The translations under genes and the position numbers were made by a program. The notes beneath the pieces are model-generated. The model was given only the letters and a program-made list of their open reading frames with translations, ran no database searches and was not told where the DNA came from. Below are positions 32,741 through 45,459 of a DNA stretch of 64,000 nt, in pieces; within the stretch, counting starts at the first letter, position 1, and each line of letters begins with the position of its first letter. Origin of the DNA: Quercus robur (Eukaryota > Streptophyta > Magnoliopsida > Fagales > Fagaceae); the NCBI RefSeq assembly GCF_932294415.1, contig NC_065544.1, positions 36,140,310 to 36,204,309 of the forward strand. Direction: 5' to 3'.

Positions 32741-35087
32741 GTTTTTGGACCTTCAATCTTTTCTTAAAAAAGAACGCTCATAATGTTTCTGGCAAAATTA
32801 CCAATTTTAATGCTAAAGAAGGAAGGATCTTTCTCGATCTTGGTTATATACTTGTGTATTATTTTAAATTTTAAGAAGAGAGGTCTATTTTCTGGGGATG
32901 TTCTGAATCAGGTTTGTATCTCTACATAGTGGAATGTATCTCATCCATTTTCTAATTAGAAGCCAGGATTGGTAGTATTTTCTACCGGTATTATAATACT
33001 AGTAAAGAATGGTATCAATCCTGCTTCTGAGAAGAAAATGGATGAAATACATTCCACTCTTAGAGATATGAACCCAATTTAGAACATCCCCTGAAAATTG
33101 ACCTCTCTTCTTAAAATGATAAACAAGTATTTGACCATGATCGAGATTAGCGTTAAAATTGGTAATTTTGCTAGCAGAATATTCAAACATTATGAGCATT
33201 CTATTTAAAAAACGTGTTGAAGGTTCGAAAAAATAAATAAATAAAATTTAAATACATTCAAAAGCAAAAAACAGGGATTAAAAAACTTACAAAATCATCT
33301 GCTTCACGATGTTGTAACCCTAGACATGGATCTGGATTATTGTCATCAAAATCGGTAATGCTACTCAAGTCAAATTTTCTTATCGAAGGAGAAAAACTCA
33401 TAGTTGGGTACTAGGCAGGACTCTTAGTTTGGGATTTGACTTGAGTAGTATCACCGATTTTGAGGACAATGATCCAGATCCATGTTTGGGGTTATAGCGT
33501 CCTGAACCAGATGATTTTGTAAGATTTTTTTGTCACTGATTGAATGTATTTAATTAATTAATTAATTAATTAATTTTTTGGACCTTTGATGTGTTCTTAA
33601 AAAAGAACGCTCATAATGTTTCTGGCAAAATTACCAATTTTAATGCTAATGGAGGAAGGATCTTTCTCCATCTTGGTTATATACTTGTGTATTATTTTAA
33701 ATTTTAAGAAGAGAGGTCTATTTTCTGGGGATGTTCTAAATCGGGTTGGTATTTCTACAGAGGGGAATGTATCTTATACATTTTCTTCTTAGAAGCTAGG
33801 ATTGGTAGCATTCTCTACCGGTATTATAATACTAGTAAAGAATGGTATCAATCCTGGCTTCTGAGAAGAAAATGGATTAGATACATTTCACTCTGTAGAG
33901 ATACGAACCCAATTTAAAACATCCCCTGAAAATTGACTTCTCTTTCTTAAAATAATAAACAAGTATTTGACCATGATCGAGAAAGATCCTTCTTCCATTA
34001 GCGTTAAAATTGGTAATTTTGCTAGCAGAATATTCAAACATTATGAGCATTCTATTTAAAAAACGCGTCGAAGGTTCGGAAAAAAAAAATTTAAATACAT
34101 TCAAAAACAAAAACAAGGATTAAAAAACTTACAAAATCATCTACTACATGACTTTGTAACCCCAGATATGGATCTAGATCATTGTCATCAAAATCGGTAA
34201 TGCTACTCAAGTCAAATGTTCTTATTGTTCTTATCGAAGGAGAACAACTCATAGTTGGGTACTAGGCAGGACTCTTAGTTTGGGATTTGACTTGAGTAGT
34301 ATCACCGATTTTGAGGACAATGATCCAGATCCATGTTTGGGGTTATAATGTCCTGAACCAAATGATTTTGTAAGATTTTTTCGTCATTGATTGAATGTAT
34401 TTAATTAATTAATTTTTTGGACCTTCGATGTGTTCTTAAAAAAGAACGCTCATAATGTTTCTAGCAAAATTACTAATTTTAACGCTAATGGAGGAAGAAT
34501 CTTTCTCGATCTTGGTTATATACTTGTGTATTATTTTAAATTTTAAGAAGAGAGGTCTATTTTCTGGGGATGTTCTAAATCGGGTTTGTATCTCTATAGA
34601 AGGGAATGTATCTTATCCATTTTCTTCTTAGAAGCATTCTCTACCGGTATTATAATACTAGTAAAGAATGGTATCAATCCTGGCTTCTGAGAAGAAAATA
34701 GATGAGATACATTTCACTCTGTAGAGATACGAACCCAATTTAGAACATCCCTTGAAAATTGACCTCTCTTCTTAAAATAATAAACAAGTATTTGACCATG
34801 ATTGAGAAAGATCCTTCTTCCATTAGCGTTAAAATTGGTAATTTTGCTAGCAGAATATTCAAACATTATGAGCATTCTATTTAAAAAATGCGTCGAAGGT
34901 TCGAAAAAATAAATAAATAAAATTTAAATACATTCAAAAGCAAAAACAGGGATTAAAAAACTTACAAAATCATCTACTACACAACTTTGTAACCCCAGAC
35001 ATGGATCTAGATCATTGTCGTCAAAATCGGTAATGCTACTCAAGTCAAATGTTCTTATCGAAGGAGAACAACTCATAGTTGGGTACT
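32741..35087. repeat. Array of a ~420-bp segment in alternating orientation (chain of palindromes)
   Basis: The full cycle repeats every 833-839 bases (ttcttaaaaaagaacgctca starts at 32761, 33594 and 34433). Each cycle contains the same segment twice in opposite directions, so neighbouring copies form inverted repeats with arms of about 200-240 bases and tiny loops (for example around taccggtattataatacta). Call the segment B-A: the order is A, A'B', BA, A'B', BA, A'B'. On the minus strand, each A'B' block carries a short ATG-started exon-like frame (MSFSPSIRKFDLSSITDFDD or a close variant) ending at a good donor (gattttgtaagt). This suggests that the segment came from a gene I cannot identify. 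Confidence 0.85.
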
Positions 35088-35090
35088 AGG

Positions 35091-35235
35091 CAGGGATGGA
35101 CCCGAATCTCAAGCTAGGGGGCCAAAGATAAGAGAAAAATAAAAAATAAAAAAACATCAAATAAACATCCATTTGGTATTACATTCAAGAGTTTGTCCAA
35201 AAACCATTTTTCATTCTGATACAAAGGTTAGTTCG
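35091..35235 (+). mobile_element. 5' fragment of a hAT-type element
   Basis: Begins cagggatggaccc, like the end of the element at 27413, followed by a similar 'aagctagggggcca' stretch. No matching 3' end is found before the inverted segment starts near 35240. Confidence 0.45.
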
Positions 35236-35239
35236 TCAA

Positions 35240-37480
35240 AATCAATGTCAGGTTTCTGATTCTTTCAATTGAGAGAAATTGGGTTCAAATCACCCCCCTC
35301 CACTGGTTGTAAGGTGCAAAAAAAAGTTTGATATCATAAACAACTTGAATGGTAGTGGTTGAATTATTAAAAGTATTTCCATTCATGTTGGCCACAACAT
35401 CATTTGATAGAAAATTTGAATGTTATATGAAGGACCAACCTGCATCAGATGCTTCCATCTTAACTCACCTATTTATATAGATGCAGTTCACAGACTTAAT
35501 GTATTGACCTCGATAACAATTAAGTAGACATATTGTGATGAACATGCTATAATTTTAGTTCTTAAGTTTCACTAGTACATTTCTACTTTGAATAAGCTTT
35601 AGTGAACAAATTAGCTGGATTGGTGGTCATCCTCATCAGATCTTGTTTAGAGAGAAATCAAAGAATCTTCTCAATTTGTAATTTTATATCAATTTTTCTG
35701 CAACCCAAATTTTCCTGGTTTTTTTTGAATTAGTCTGTGTGATTCTCTTGAAAAGAAGCCTTGAGGTACGCAAAATGAGTAATAAATATAGGGGTATCAC
35801 ACACATTCCAAATGAATAAGTGAGTCATGACACTATAACATGCTAAATACACAATAATATAAACAATATATAACATACCCTAATAAAAGACTTGTCTTGT
35901 TTACTTTTTTGGTACATCAATGGTTGGGGGTAGAGGGGAATTGAACCTTAGATCTTTCCATTGGAAAGACTAGGATGTTCCAACCAAAGAACCATAACTT
36001 TATTTTACTTCCTAGGCCCTTCACACTTTAGGATAGGATTTGTCATGACATTGTAATCATTTTTTTTTTTTTTTGATAGTTGTCATGGCTCATGAAATTG
36101 TAATCGTCATGGAGGAATACTGAATGGACTCCAACATACTTGTTGATAACATGATTGATTAAGATAGATGAATTGAGTGTCTTCTGGTCCTCTCCTAAGC
36201 AAATAACTAGGGTTTATGGTGTTACAGGATTAGATACATATATAGAGGTACCACACGAGAACATGAAGATCAGTTGAGAAGTAACAAACCAAGCAACAAA
36301 GAAGTTTTTTTTTTTTTTTCCTCGGCTAAAAAAATATAACTGAGATCTAGTGTAGATCTAAAATGAATTGCCCTAAAGATGTCATTTATAAAGCAAATTG
36401 ATGCTTACAAAGGTTCTAAGAATAAAACGATATCACAGTGAAAGGAAGATAATTAATAAGATTGAATTGAAGATAATAGAAGATCAGATTATAGGCTCAG
36501 ACTGCCTACAATGATCCTATCTTCATCTTTGATATAACTAGTAAATCTTATAAAATGCTAAAGGCAAAAACAATAAACAAAGCATAACATGCTTAATAGC
36601 TAACATGCTTGGGTAATGGACTAAATTTTCCTTTGGCTTAGAAGAACCTACATTATTTGCTCCATGTTTAATGTCGTTATTTACTTGATATAATAAATTG
36701 ATTGATGTAATTTCTTATTTGAAATTTTAAATTCAGTAAACATGTTTTAATGGTGTGTGAACTTTGGTAAAGCCATTATGTTTAATTATTTATTTCTTGT
36801 TAGAATAAATATAATCATGCAGTAGTATTAACACAGTTTGCTATTGACACCTTGTAGTGATTGTAGTTTGAGATTCTTATCATAATTATGAACTAATTAC
36901 CATTATTGACATATTGAATTAACTAGAGCGTTATTTTTCATTGCCATTAGATATCATGGTATGATGTGTTTTAGTATTCCCTTTTATTGTTTATTTATTT
37001 ATTTTTTAATAATGATTTTTTATCAACAGGGATGATACTAGAGTTCTTGTTTATGCCAAGGGTTGCAATTTCCAGCATGGCTATAATATGCATGTGAGAA
37101 AAAGGATAAAGCTTCTACTGTTTGTGATTTGCTGTCATGATATGGACCCCAATGATTGGCTTAAACTCTCTAATTTATTTAGAATCATATGTATGATTAT
37201 GAACAATGAATGACGAGCTTATGAACTTTCTAGTTTATTTAGAATCATATGTATAATTATGAACGATGGGCTTTTGGGTTTATGTTGACTTGTCTATTGT
37301 ATGTTTTATCTATGATAAAAGCTTTCTATATCATCATTAAGTGACACCTCCCACCCCACACCCAAAAAAATAAAAAATAAATAAATTGTAAGACTCCATT
37401 GAAATTATTTTAAAGCCTTATTTATTTAGAGGTTAGTTATGTCTGTTGGGTTTGATCACTATTTCTACATTTACACTCTT
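35240..37480 (-). repeat. Segmental duplication copy C (inverted)
   Basis: Reverse-complement match to parts of the 17.3-22.5 kb region. 35290-35860 matches 18070-18670, 36000-36450 matches 22480-22900 (and 17330-17560), and 36480-37480 matches about 21720-22480. It therefore keeps a continuous order that copies A and B each show only in part, and lacks the 17558 MITE. It directly abuts the first visible exon of the CGR pseudogene. Confidence 0.7.
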
Positions 37481-40181
37481 TTTCATAGAACTGTTATTTG
37501 AAAATTTCAGGGCGCAATCCTTGTTATTGGTTATTTCTATAGTGGTTCAGGTTTGTATGTAGTTTGTGCACTTGAATACTTGGAACAAAAAAGTTTCATG
37601 AACCTCTCCTTGTCTCTACTCTTATCAAACCAATGAATGCTTAAGTAAGTTGGATGTCTGACTGCAGGCTGTGGGTCAGCGAAAGAAAAAAAGAAAAAAG
37701 AAAAAAGAAAACTAAAAAAAATAAAAATAAAGGAAGGTTCATGAACTAAGTTTGATAATCTCATTTTCTTTTTGTTTCCAAGGTCAGTCTTACTTTCTAT
37801 GACATGTCTTTTGTTCAATGGATTTTGCATGACAGGTGAACCAAGCGGTGATATAGAAGTTGTAAGTAAAGTTGAAGGTAAATATTATTGACATTGTCTT
37901 GTACTCCTGTTGTTATAGGTTTTCAATTCTTCAAAGATTTTGCATATTGAATGCAACTGTTGAGTGTTTTGCAGTATGTGAAGGTTATTGTTTATTGATT
38001 CATGTACACTGGATCCATTGAATTTCTTAGTTGTTTTCCCTCCCTTCATTAAAATATTAGCACACATGTTTATCCATGGGATTGGTATTAAAAACCATCT
38101 GAAATTTGTGGTGGTTTGATTTTCCTTAGGCATATGGATGATAACATAGTTTTCAATTCTACGATGAATGGGAAATGATGTTTATACTCCTGTCTTTATG
38201 GATCCTAGTATCACAATATGTTTTGTGGGCAGCGTTGCCTTCATTCTGAAGTATGTATCATACAGGAGTACTGCACATGCCTATAGATGTTGGATCTCTC
38301 TCTTCCTTTCTCTTGCGTGATTGCTAATGATTTTAAAGGTTGACTTGTTAGAGGCTTAAGGTTTATAATAATTGGAGGATGAATGGAGTGAAATAGTGAT
38401 GGGCCATAAAATTGGAATCTTTTTGAGAGGGAGGATGAGTTTCCCTAACTTTGGGAGACTCATGCCCTTTACTTCCTCCCAATCTATATTCAAGAATCTT
38501 TGAGGTCTTACATGGTTTTTCCAATCATTCTTAATATCCTGATTGACATCCATCTTACCCTGATTTGGGGTTTTCAATCTAATGAATATGTAGTGAAATC
38601 TGAATCTTATCGAGTTGGGATAGAAGTATGCAAAAGGTGATTATTGAACTATCTGTTTACTATATTTATGTAGTTTGCATGCACTGTCCTCTGGTTGTAA
38701 GCATCGCTAATCTCTGCGGTATTTGTCTGACTGTTTAGTACTTTTAGTAATGCAAATTTTGGGAGATGATTTTTTATTTTTTAACTTAACAAATTACGAG
38801 TGCAAATATGCAGGTGGTGTTTCATGTACATTAGAAGTTCAGAGAGCATTTCCTATTCTAAAGAAAGCTTATGGTGATAGCATGCATAAAGTGTTGCATG
38901 TGGGCCCTGATACCTGTCTGGTGGTATCTAAATTGTTGAAAGAAAAGGATACTGAAGCATGGGGTGTGGAACCATATGAATTAGATGATACTGATGCCAG
39001 CTGCAGGAGTCTTGTGCGTAAAGGCATTGTACAGGTGGCTGATATCAAGTTTTCTTTGCCCTACAGGCGAAAATCATTTTCTGTTGTTATAGTGTCAGAT
39101 GCATTGTAATACCTGTCCCCAAAGTATCTCAACAAAACCCTTCAAGAGTTGATGAGGGTATCTGCAGATGGTGTGGTTATATTTTCTGGTAATTCCTTAT
39201 AAGGCTTATGCACTTTCAGGTTGTGAAACATTTTGTGCTCATTAGTTGAAAACTTAAAATGAACAAGAAGTTGATGACACTAATGGGGGCTGATTTAGCT
39301 GATTTCATTTGATCAATAAGACCAGGTTTGCCAAATTGATGGCTGATATTCTAACTTAGCTTGTTTCTTTGGGAACTATAGGAGAGAAAAATTACTGAAA
39401 AACTTTGCTGCTATGTTTGATTGTCATCAGATTCTTACTCTCAGTGAACTGTCTGAACAAGGAATTATGTCATATTCCCAAGTGTTCTCTCTTTTGCTAT
39501 CTTTACCGTTAAAAATTGGCCAATAACTTTGGTGCTGTACTCACCTATAATTATGGTTATTCTGAAGTCTACTGTATAAAACAATGACAATGTGATATCC
39601 CCTTGTTCTTTCTCTTTTGCCACGTTCCCTTCCCAGAATGCAATTCCTGTGCAGCAACAACAATGATCTTCCCCACCTCTTCCCCCTCCCCCCCTTCTCT
39701 TCTTCTTTCAAAAAAATTGGGGACTTGGGGGGGGGGGGGGGGGGGGGGGTTTGTTCTATGCATCCTGAACAATGTCAGTTCTTTTCTTGGATGACATTAC
39801 CATTTGGATGGCTCAAGCTTTTGTATTGATTATATTTGAATTTCTCTCGAACAAGCTTTTACCACCATCCCCTCTCCCTTATGTAAATACTGTAATTGTC
39901 AATTCTCACTATTGTGATAGTTTGACTTTACTTTCAACTTTCAGGATCTGGTTTAATTGTATTTTACCCTTCTTGGAGTTACCCTAGTACTGTTCACATT
40001 TAGCTTAATGATTCTAATTGCTAGGGACAAATTAAATAAGCATTGTACCCTTCTAGAGATATGCCCCTTGATATCTGTCATCATAATCAGTGACCTAGGC
40101 TGTATCATCTTTTGAATGGCAAAAGGACTTGACATAATGTAATAGATACAGACGTGCAAAATTTATCTTTACTTAGTCATT

Positions 40182-40205
40182 TCCCCCCCCCCCCCCCCCC
40201 CCCCC
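40182..40205. repeat. Poly-C run in the pseudogene intron
   Basis: Twenty-four C in a row next to 'gaattc'. One of several long C or G runs in the window (20486-20502, 28417-28434, 39727-39750). Such runs are prone to sequencing length error. Confidence 0.8.
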
Positions 40206-40404
40206 GAATTCATTTTAAATTTTATTTACCACAAAAAGATTTAAAGTTCTAAAATTTTGGTGATTTGTTCCACGTGTAGGTTATCCAGGTCAGCGTAGAG
40301 CGAAAGGTGCCGAGTTGTCCAAATTTGGCTGTCCAGTGAGTGATTATGTTTTTCTAAATGTTCTTTATTCATTGGTTTTGTTTTGTTTTGTTTTGTTTTT
40401 GTTT

Positions 40405-40505
40405 TTTGGTGTATGGATACATCAATAGTTGGGGTGGGGGGTTTTGAATCTTGGATGACTCCATTGGAAATACTAGGAGGTTCCAGTTGAGCTACGAAGC
40501 TCTTG
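40405..40505 (-). mobile_element. Au-like SINE (minus) in an intron of the CGR pseudogene
   Basis: On the minus strand it starts with a box-A-like 'gtagctcaactgg' and runs to a box-B-like stretch, then a C-run and 'aactattgatgtatcc'. It is related to the fragment at 17930. Confidence 0.5.
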
Positions 40506-42138
40506 GCTTCTTTATTGCCATTGTTGTGCAATTTAATTTGGCAACAAGTGGCCTGGATTCGAAAAAGATGACGTAGTTGAAAACTGTTCATTTCCTAAGA
40601 GCTATGGTTCAAATGACACTTCTCCCTTCCACAAGAATGGATTGAGGGTGAGGCTGTGGGTTCACAACACATTGGGTATGTGTACCTCTTACTAGTAAAG
40701 GAAGAACAAAAGGTTGTACTAAGTGCACAAAGCTAGGAGAGGTTGATTCTCTGACTCAAACCCATGACTTTTGCTTTTGGTGGAAGGCACTTGCCTTCAA
40801 ACCAAGGCCCGACCTCTACTAATAAAAGAAGGAAAAACTGTATAATTGTTATGTGTGTTTTTTTGCTGAATCATTAATTGGTGAATTAATGCACTTAAGG
40901 TTGGCATATAGCTGCAGTATCCTAGCCAACAACATCCCCCCCCCCCAAAAAAAAAAAAAAAAAGGAAGAAAGAAAAATAGTAACTCTGCATTTCAGACGT
41001 GTGAAGTAAACTATCAGCAATGTTGTGAAAAGCTATAGAGATGTTCCGATGCCATTTCTTTATCTACAAGTCAGTGCTCTATAAGCTGCTCTAACATAAA
41101 CAAACTGGTTATGATTGAGCAAACCAATTTTTTTCTAAGACATTGTGGTCATATTGTCTGATTTTGTAGTTAATGGAATAAAAACTTGAGAGAAGTAAAT
41201 TTATAAATTGTCATTAAAAGACTTTATAAATAATTGTGAAATACTAAACTCTTTGGTTGATTGCATACAAATTAAGGTAAGTAAACTGAACCATGAATTC
41301 TTGCAATAATTGGTTTCAGCATGTGTTTGAAGAATCTTGTTTTCTTCCTTTCCCAAAGTTTTCTTGGAAGTTAAATTGAACAAAATTGAGGTCAAGGTTA
41401 TGAAAATTATCAATAAATTTCAATGGTTTGGACAAAATTATTAATTATTATTTGTTTGTTAAATTGATCTAAGTAAAAGGATGAATATTTTTAAATTTTA
41501 TTAAACGAAAGAGTTAGATGCTTTTCTCAGATATATACAGCAAACTGAGTAATTATATATTTTGAATTAAGAATAGGATATCCAGGAAAGTGATGGTTGA
41601 GAATTGATTACTTGAACAGTGCTTTTCAAAGATGTCTTTGCTTTTTGTGCCTTTGTTGTGCAACTGTTGTTATGTTGTGGTTCCTGTTAAAGAAAATTTA
41701 CTTGCAGCATTGACTTGTTGAACATGACATGAGAATGTTCATTTTGTGAAGGCCAAATTGCGAAGCTCATCTTGGTGGATAAGATATTTTGTTCAGAATG
41801 GTTAGAAGAGAATGAAGCTGCCTCAAAGAAGTTTGAACAGGCTTCAACCAAGAGGTTGTATAAGCCGGCCTGCCAAGTTTTCCACCTCAAATCACACCAT
41901 TGAAAACCAAACCTAGGTATCATATCTTTACTTTGTAGCTGGCAGAAGATACTATTCCCGCAAGCATCTTAAGAGCCCGAAGGGTAAGTTTATATTCTGT
42001 GGAAATTACAGAGCCTACATTTGTCTTCTGTTTAAGAGCTAGATATTCTTGTCAGTGTATTTATTGAGGAAGATGGATTGCATGCTATGACTTTAACCAT
42101 TTTTGTATTCACTTATGGTTTTAGCTCCCAGATGCATG

Positions 42139-42250
42139 TTGTATTTGTAATGATAAATGCATAAACTAGCATGTCCAAACTCCCACTTGTATTTGTAATG
42201 ATAAATGCATTAACTAGCAAGTCCAAACTCCCTTTTGTATTTGTAATCAA
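42139..42250. repeat. 48-bp tandem repeat, about 2.3 copies
   Basis: ttgtatttgtaatgataaat starts at 42139 and 42187. A third partial copy (ttgtatttgtaat) starts at 42235. Confidence 0.85.
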
Positions 42251-43306
42251 AGATTGATATAATGCAGCAGTTATCATGATTCTTTGATGATGGCTTTTGC
42301 CATTGATATAACTTTCTGAATAATTTCATGATTGGATTGCTTTTAGAAGCTTCACATTTAAGTGATCTATTTTTATTTTCGTAGATTGGCCTATTATTTA
42401 TTGGTTATTACTATCGTGGTGTCTTAACTGTGGAAGAGTCAGCTCCCATAGAGTTTGTGTCAAATCTGAGAACTTTTTCTTGGGGGTTCTTTTTCAACAT
42501 CAAAACAAGTAGGATGGGAATTGTTTTACTTTCTCGAGAACCAACAGGAAGGACAAATACTAGTAAACATAATCATTTGGTGGATTGCAAAGCATTGAAA
42601 AAAAAAAAAAAAAAAAAAAACTGATCAATAAATCCATTCAAAGAATATTTGAAACTTATTGTTAAGGACATTGAGGTTGACTCTTTCTTTGGTCATTGGT
42701 CACTATGTTTCTTTGGGACATGAGATTTATTTGGATTTCATGATCTACTTAACAACGGATTTGCATAGGATAAGAGTCTTAAGACTCGAAGACAAAACAA
42801 ATTTAGTGAAACCAGCTCTGTGCGATCAACTAGTTTAATGGGTTGTTGTAGCTTGTGAGCCTGAAATTAAAGGGTCCTATCCTATAACGGTTAAAAATGA
42901 GTCAACAAATAGTCCAGTGGTCTTTCTCTCTTGTTCCATTATGTGGTGGCCTATTTTTAATAACATGACATCTATCCTACCCAACCCTGACTTGTATGTG
43001 TCCCAATTTAACATTCCCTTCGAATTTGAGCCCTCAGCAACTATGGTTTGAAATCTCTCTTCATTTATAAATTAATATCTCAAATCTTCCCTCTCAATCA
43101 AGTAGGGATTGAACCCTAAATATCTTAAGTTCATATTGCAGGATCATCGGCGTTCTTCATACATGCGATGAGTAGATCAAAAACTACTTTTGGGTGTTAG
43201 AAACCACTATTTCATAAGCAGATCATAACCATGTAGCTTCAGATGAGTTGATCCAAAGATGTAAACGTTAGTTGGTTAGTTGTATAGACTAATTTGCTTG
43301 CTAAGG
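42251..43306. other. Intergenic, no gene supported
   Basis: AT-rich. 42386-42420 reads similarly to the membrane-anchor exon of the CGR pseudogene (IGYYYRG against IGYFYSG), which may be chance. A-run at 42597-42620. Confidence 0.4.
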
Positions 43307-43812
43307 GTTCGTTTGATTGGGTGGATTTTAGGGACGATGGAAAATAGAGAAAAATGGGGAGAGAAAATGGATTTTGTAGGTGTTTGGTTGGAGAGATGAT
43401 AGGAGGGAAAACTGGAGGGCCCAAAGTGTTTTCTCCCTGGGCCCACCAAAAATTGATCCACCTAATTTAGGGCCTGTTTGGATGGAGAGATTTTAAGGAG
43501 GATGGAAAAGATAGGAGAAAAAATGGAAGAGAAAATGATTTTTGTGGGTGGGTGATTGGAGAGAGGAAAGGAGAAAAAACTGGTGAGACCTATGGTGTTT
43601 TTTCTCTAGACCGACCAAAAATCACTCCCCCCAAAGGGTGGCAAGGGGCAATATGAAAAATGACTTATCTACCCCTACTGTGCACATATTAGTTTAACTT
43701 GGTTGGCTTTTATTTTATTTATTTATTATTTTAAGACTTTGATGCTTACAATACATGCATCCTTCTATTCTACCGTGAACCCGTTTTTTTTCTTTTTTTT
43801 TTTATTTTCTTC

Positions 43813-43849
<37 letters not shown>

Positions 43850-44085
43850 CATATCAAGCGGCAAATTTTTAAATTATTATTATTCATTTTTCTTTTTCTA
43901 GATGTTTTATTAGTTGTATTAGTTTGTAGTAATTAAAAAAAAAAATTTTATAAGCTATTTAAAAGTTATTTTTTTATGTACAAAGGGCATGAGAGTAAAT
44001 GTATATAAATTACATTTTCTATCATTTTACTTTTCTACTTAACCAAACAAATTACATTTTCTATCCTCCCAATCAAGAATGTATC
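43307..44085. mobile_element. Probable MITE with internal duplication
   Basis: The left part has two related copies (43307-43450 and 43470-43640) of a purine-rich sequence (gtttgattggg or gtttggatgg, then gatggaaaa). The right end near 44040-44085 (accaaacaaattacattttc, cctcccaatcaag) is a loose inverted counterpart. The middle is T-runs. Target duplication is not resolved, so ends and class are uncertain. Confidence 0.4.
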
Positions 44086-44089
44086 ATCC

Positions 44090-45090
44090 AAGAATAGATA
44101 CTGACTCATACCAAAGTGGGTTTTGTACCAATTAACGTATTTTAGTTTGTTATTATCTTAAAAAAAGAAGAAGAATGTTTATAACTATTGATTCTCTTAG
44201 TTTTATTTATTTATTTTTTGGTAGTTGGATCTTAGATTCAAATAATTTATTATTATTGATAGATATAATCATCTTATGGAGATTATTTTTTTTAGCTAAA
44301 TGGAGCCCACGACAATTTTGAAACCGAAATGTGGGCCTAGTGTATAAAACACTTCCCTCTGTAATTATTTGGCATCCTTAAGTTAGACATAACTGGTGAA
44401 TTGTCTTCACGTTCAAGAGCTTGGAAGCCAAGAAGCAAGAACAAAACCAAATCTATATATTTAAAACCGAATTAATTAATTGGACAATGTCATAAATGGG
44501 CACACCGCACACATATGGGTTTGAGTTGTGTACATGAATTGGGTAAAGCCATTTGATAAATTTTAATTTTTACTATGTATCACTCATAAGTGAGTGGTAA
44601 TATAATTTTTGTATTATAGATGTTTCAAGTTTTGACTTTTGAGCATGATGCCCACCTAGTTAGTTCATGCATAGCTCTATTCGCCTCTCTAGGAACTCAA
44701 TTGAAGGAGTATGCTCTGCACTTGGTCGTCGTGTTCCTAATACCATCAATAATTGCCTCAAGCCCTCAACCACCAACTAGGATATGGATTTGGTATCATA
44801 CTTACCTCCACATAGGTTTTTACATCTCCTTAAATCAACATAAGCTATGCTTTATTGGGAAGTTTCACATATGGCCAACAGTGAATATCCTCTTATTTCA
44901 CATTTTTCTTATCACCATATGGCCATCCAACAAGACACATCGCAAGAAATACCTATTAAGCTTTTTATCACTAATAAATGTTAAAAATTGAATTTTTATC
45001 AAAAGCACATAAAATAATCCTAAACAAAATAAAGAAAACTCCTTTATCCATTTATTCCCAACCCCACCCAAAAAAAAAAAAAAAAAAACC
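44090..45090. other. Intergenic, no gene supported
   Basis: AT-rich. A 123-codon open frame at 44620-44991 has no features I recognise and is rich in His/Ile/Leu, as expected of chance frames in such DNA. Confidence 0.4.
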
Positions 45091-45099
45091 AGAGTTCTA

Positions 45100-45459
45100 G
45101 TTCCAACGATATATATATATATATATATTGGTTAAAAGACGATATCATTAAATCAACAAACTACTTTCAGTACAAATTCTGTTAAAACAGACACCATTAC
45201 AGTCATCCTCCACAACCTTAGCTAAGTCCACAGGCGGACTTGTAAACAAAATGTAATCCAGCTCTTGGTCAGCCCCTAGTCTAGCCATCAGATCAGCACA
45301 CCGGTTAGCCCGGCAGTAGCAGTGTTTTACATGAATTTGCTGAAATCTGGTCATCAATTGCCTGCAATCGTCCAAAATGAGAGATATAACATGATTTACA
45401 TACTCATAATTTTGCAAGACATCCACAACCACTTTGGCATCTATCTCAACAATATAGTT
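45100..45459 (-). mobile_element. LINE RNase H fragment, 5'-truncated (minus)
   Basis: The minus-strand frame at 45148-45432 matches the C-terminal half of the RNase H-like domain of plant LINEs: DCRQLMTRFQQIHVKHCYCRANRCADLMARLG. It joins directly to the basic secretory protein remnant at about 45460. Its 3' end runs toward a TA repeat at 45109-45129. Confidence 0.65.

Larger units (their letters stand above)
37511..41903 (+). pseudogene. Broken CGR2/CGR3-type homogalacturonan methyltransferase gene
   Basis: Five exons can be read: 37511-37550 (GAILVIGYFYSGS, end of the membrane anchor), 37835-37877, 38814-39188 (VLHVGPDTC and AWGVEPYELDD, the SAM-binding part), 40280-40335 (GYPGQRRAKGAELSKFG) and 41752-41903 (LRSSSWWIRYFVQ ... 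CQVFHLKSHH). Splice sites fit GT-AG. Plant proteins of this type are small Golgi methyltransferases that methyl-esterify pectin. Breaks: an in-frame TAA at 39107-39109 right after the conserved IVSDAL, and a one-base frameshift near 41800 in the last exon. The N-terminal exon is not visible; the inverted copy C lies where it should be. Family identification is from recalled conserved sequence. A transcript may still exist but no full protein can be made. Confidence 0.75.

Noticed and set aside
32741-35087. CRISPR-like or satellite array
   Set aside because: Units alternate in orientation and are about 420 bp; it is not a direct repeat with unique spacers and this is a plant genome.
44620-44991. 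123-codon plus-strand frame
   Set aside because: No motif, no supporting context, and a composition expected by chance in AT-rich DNA.
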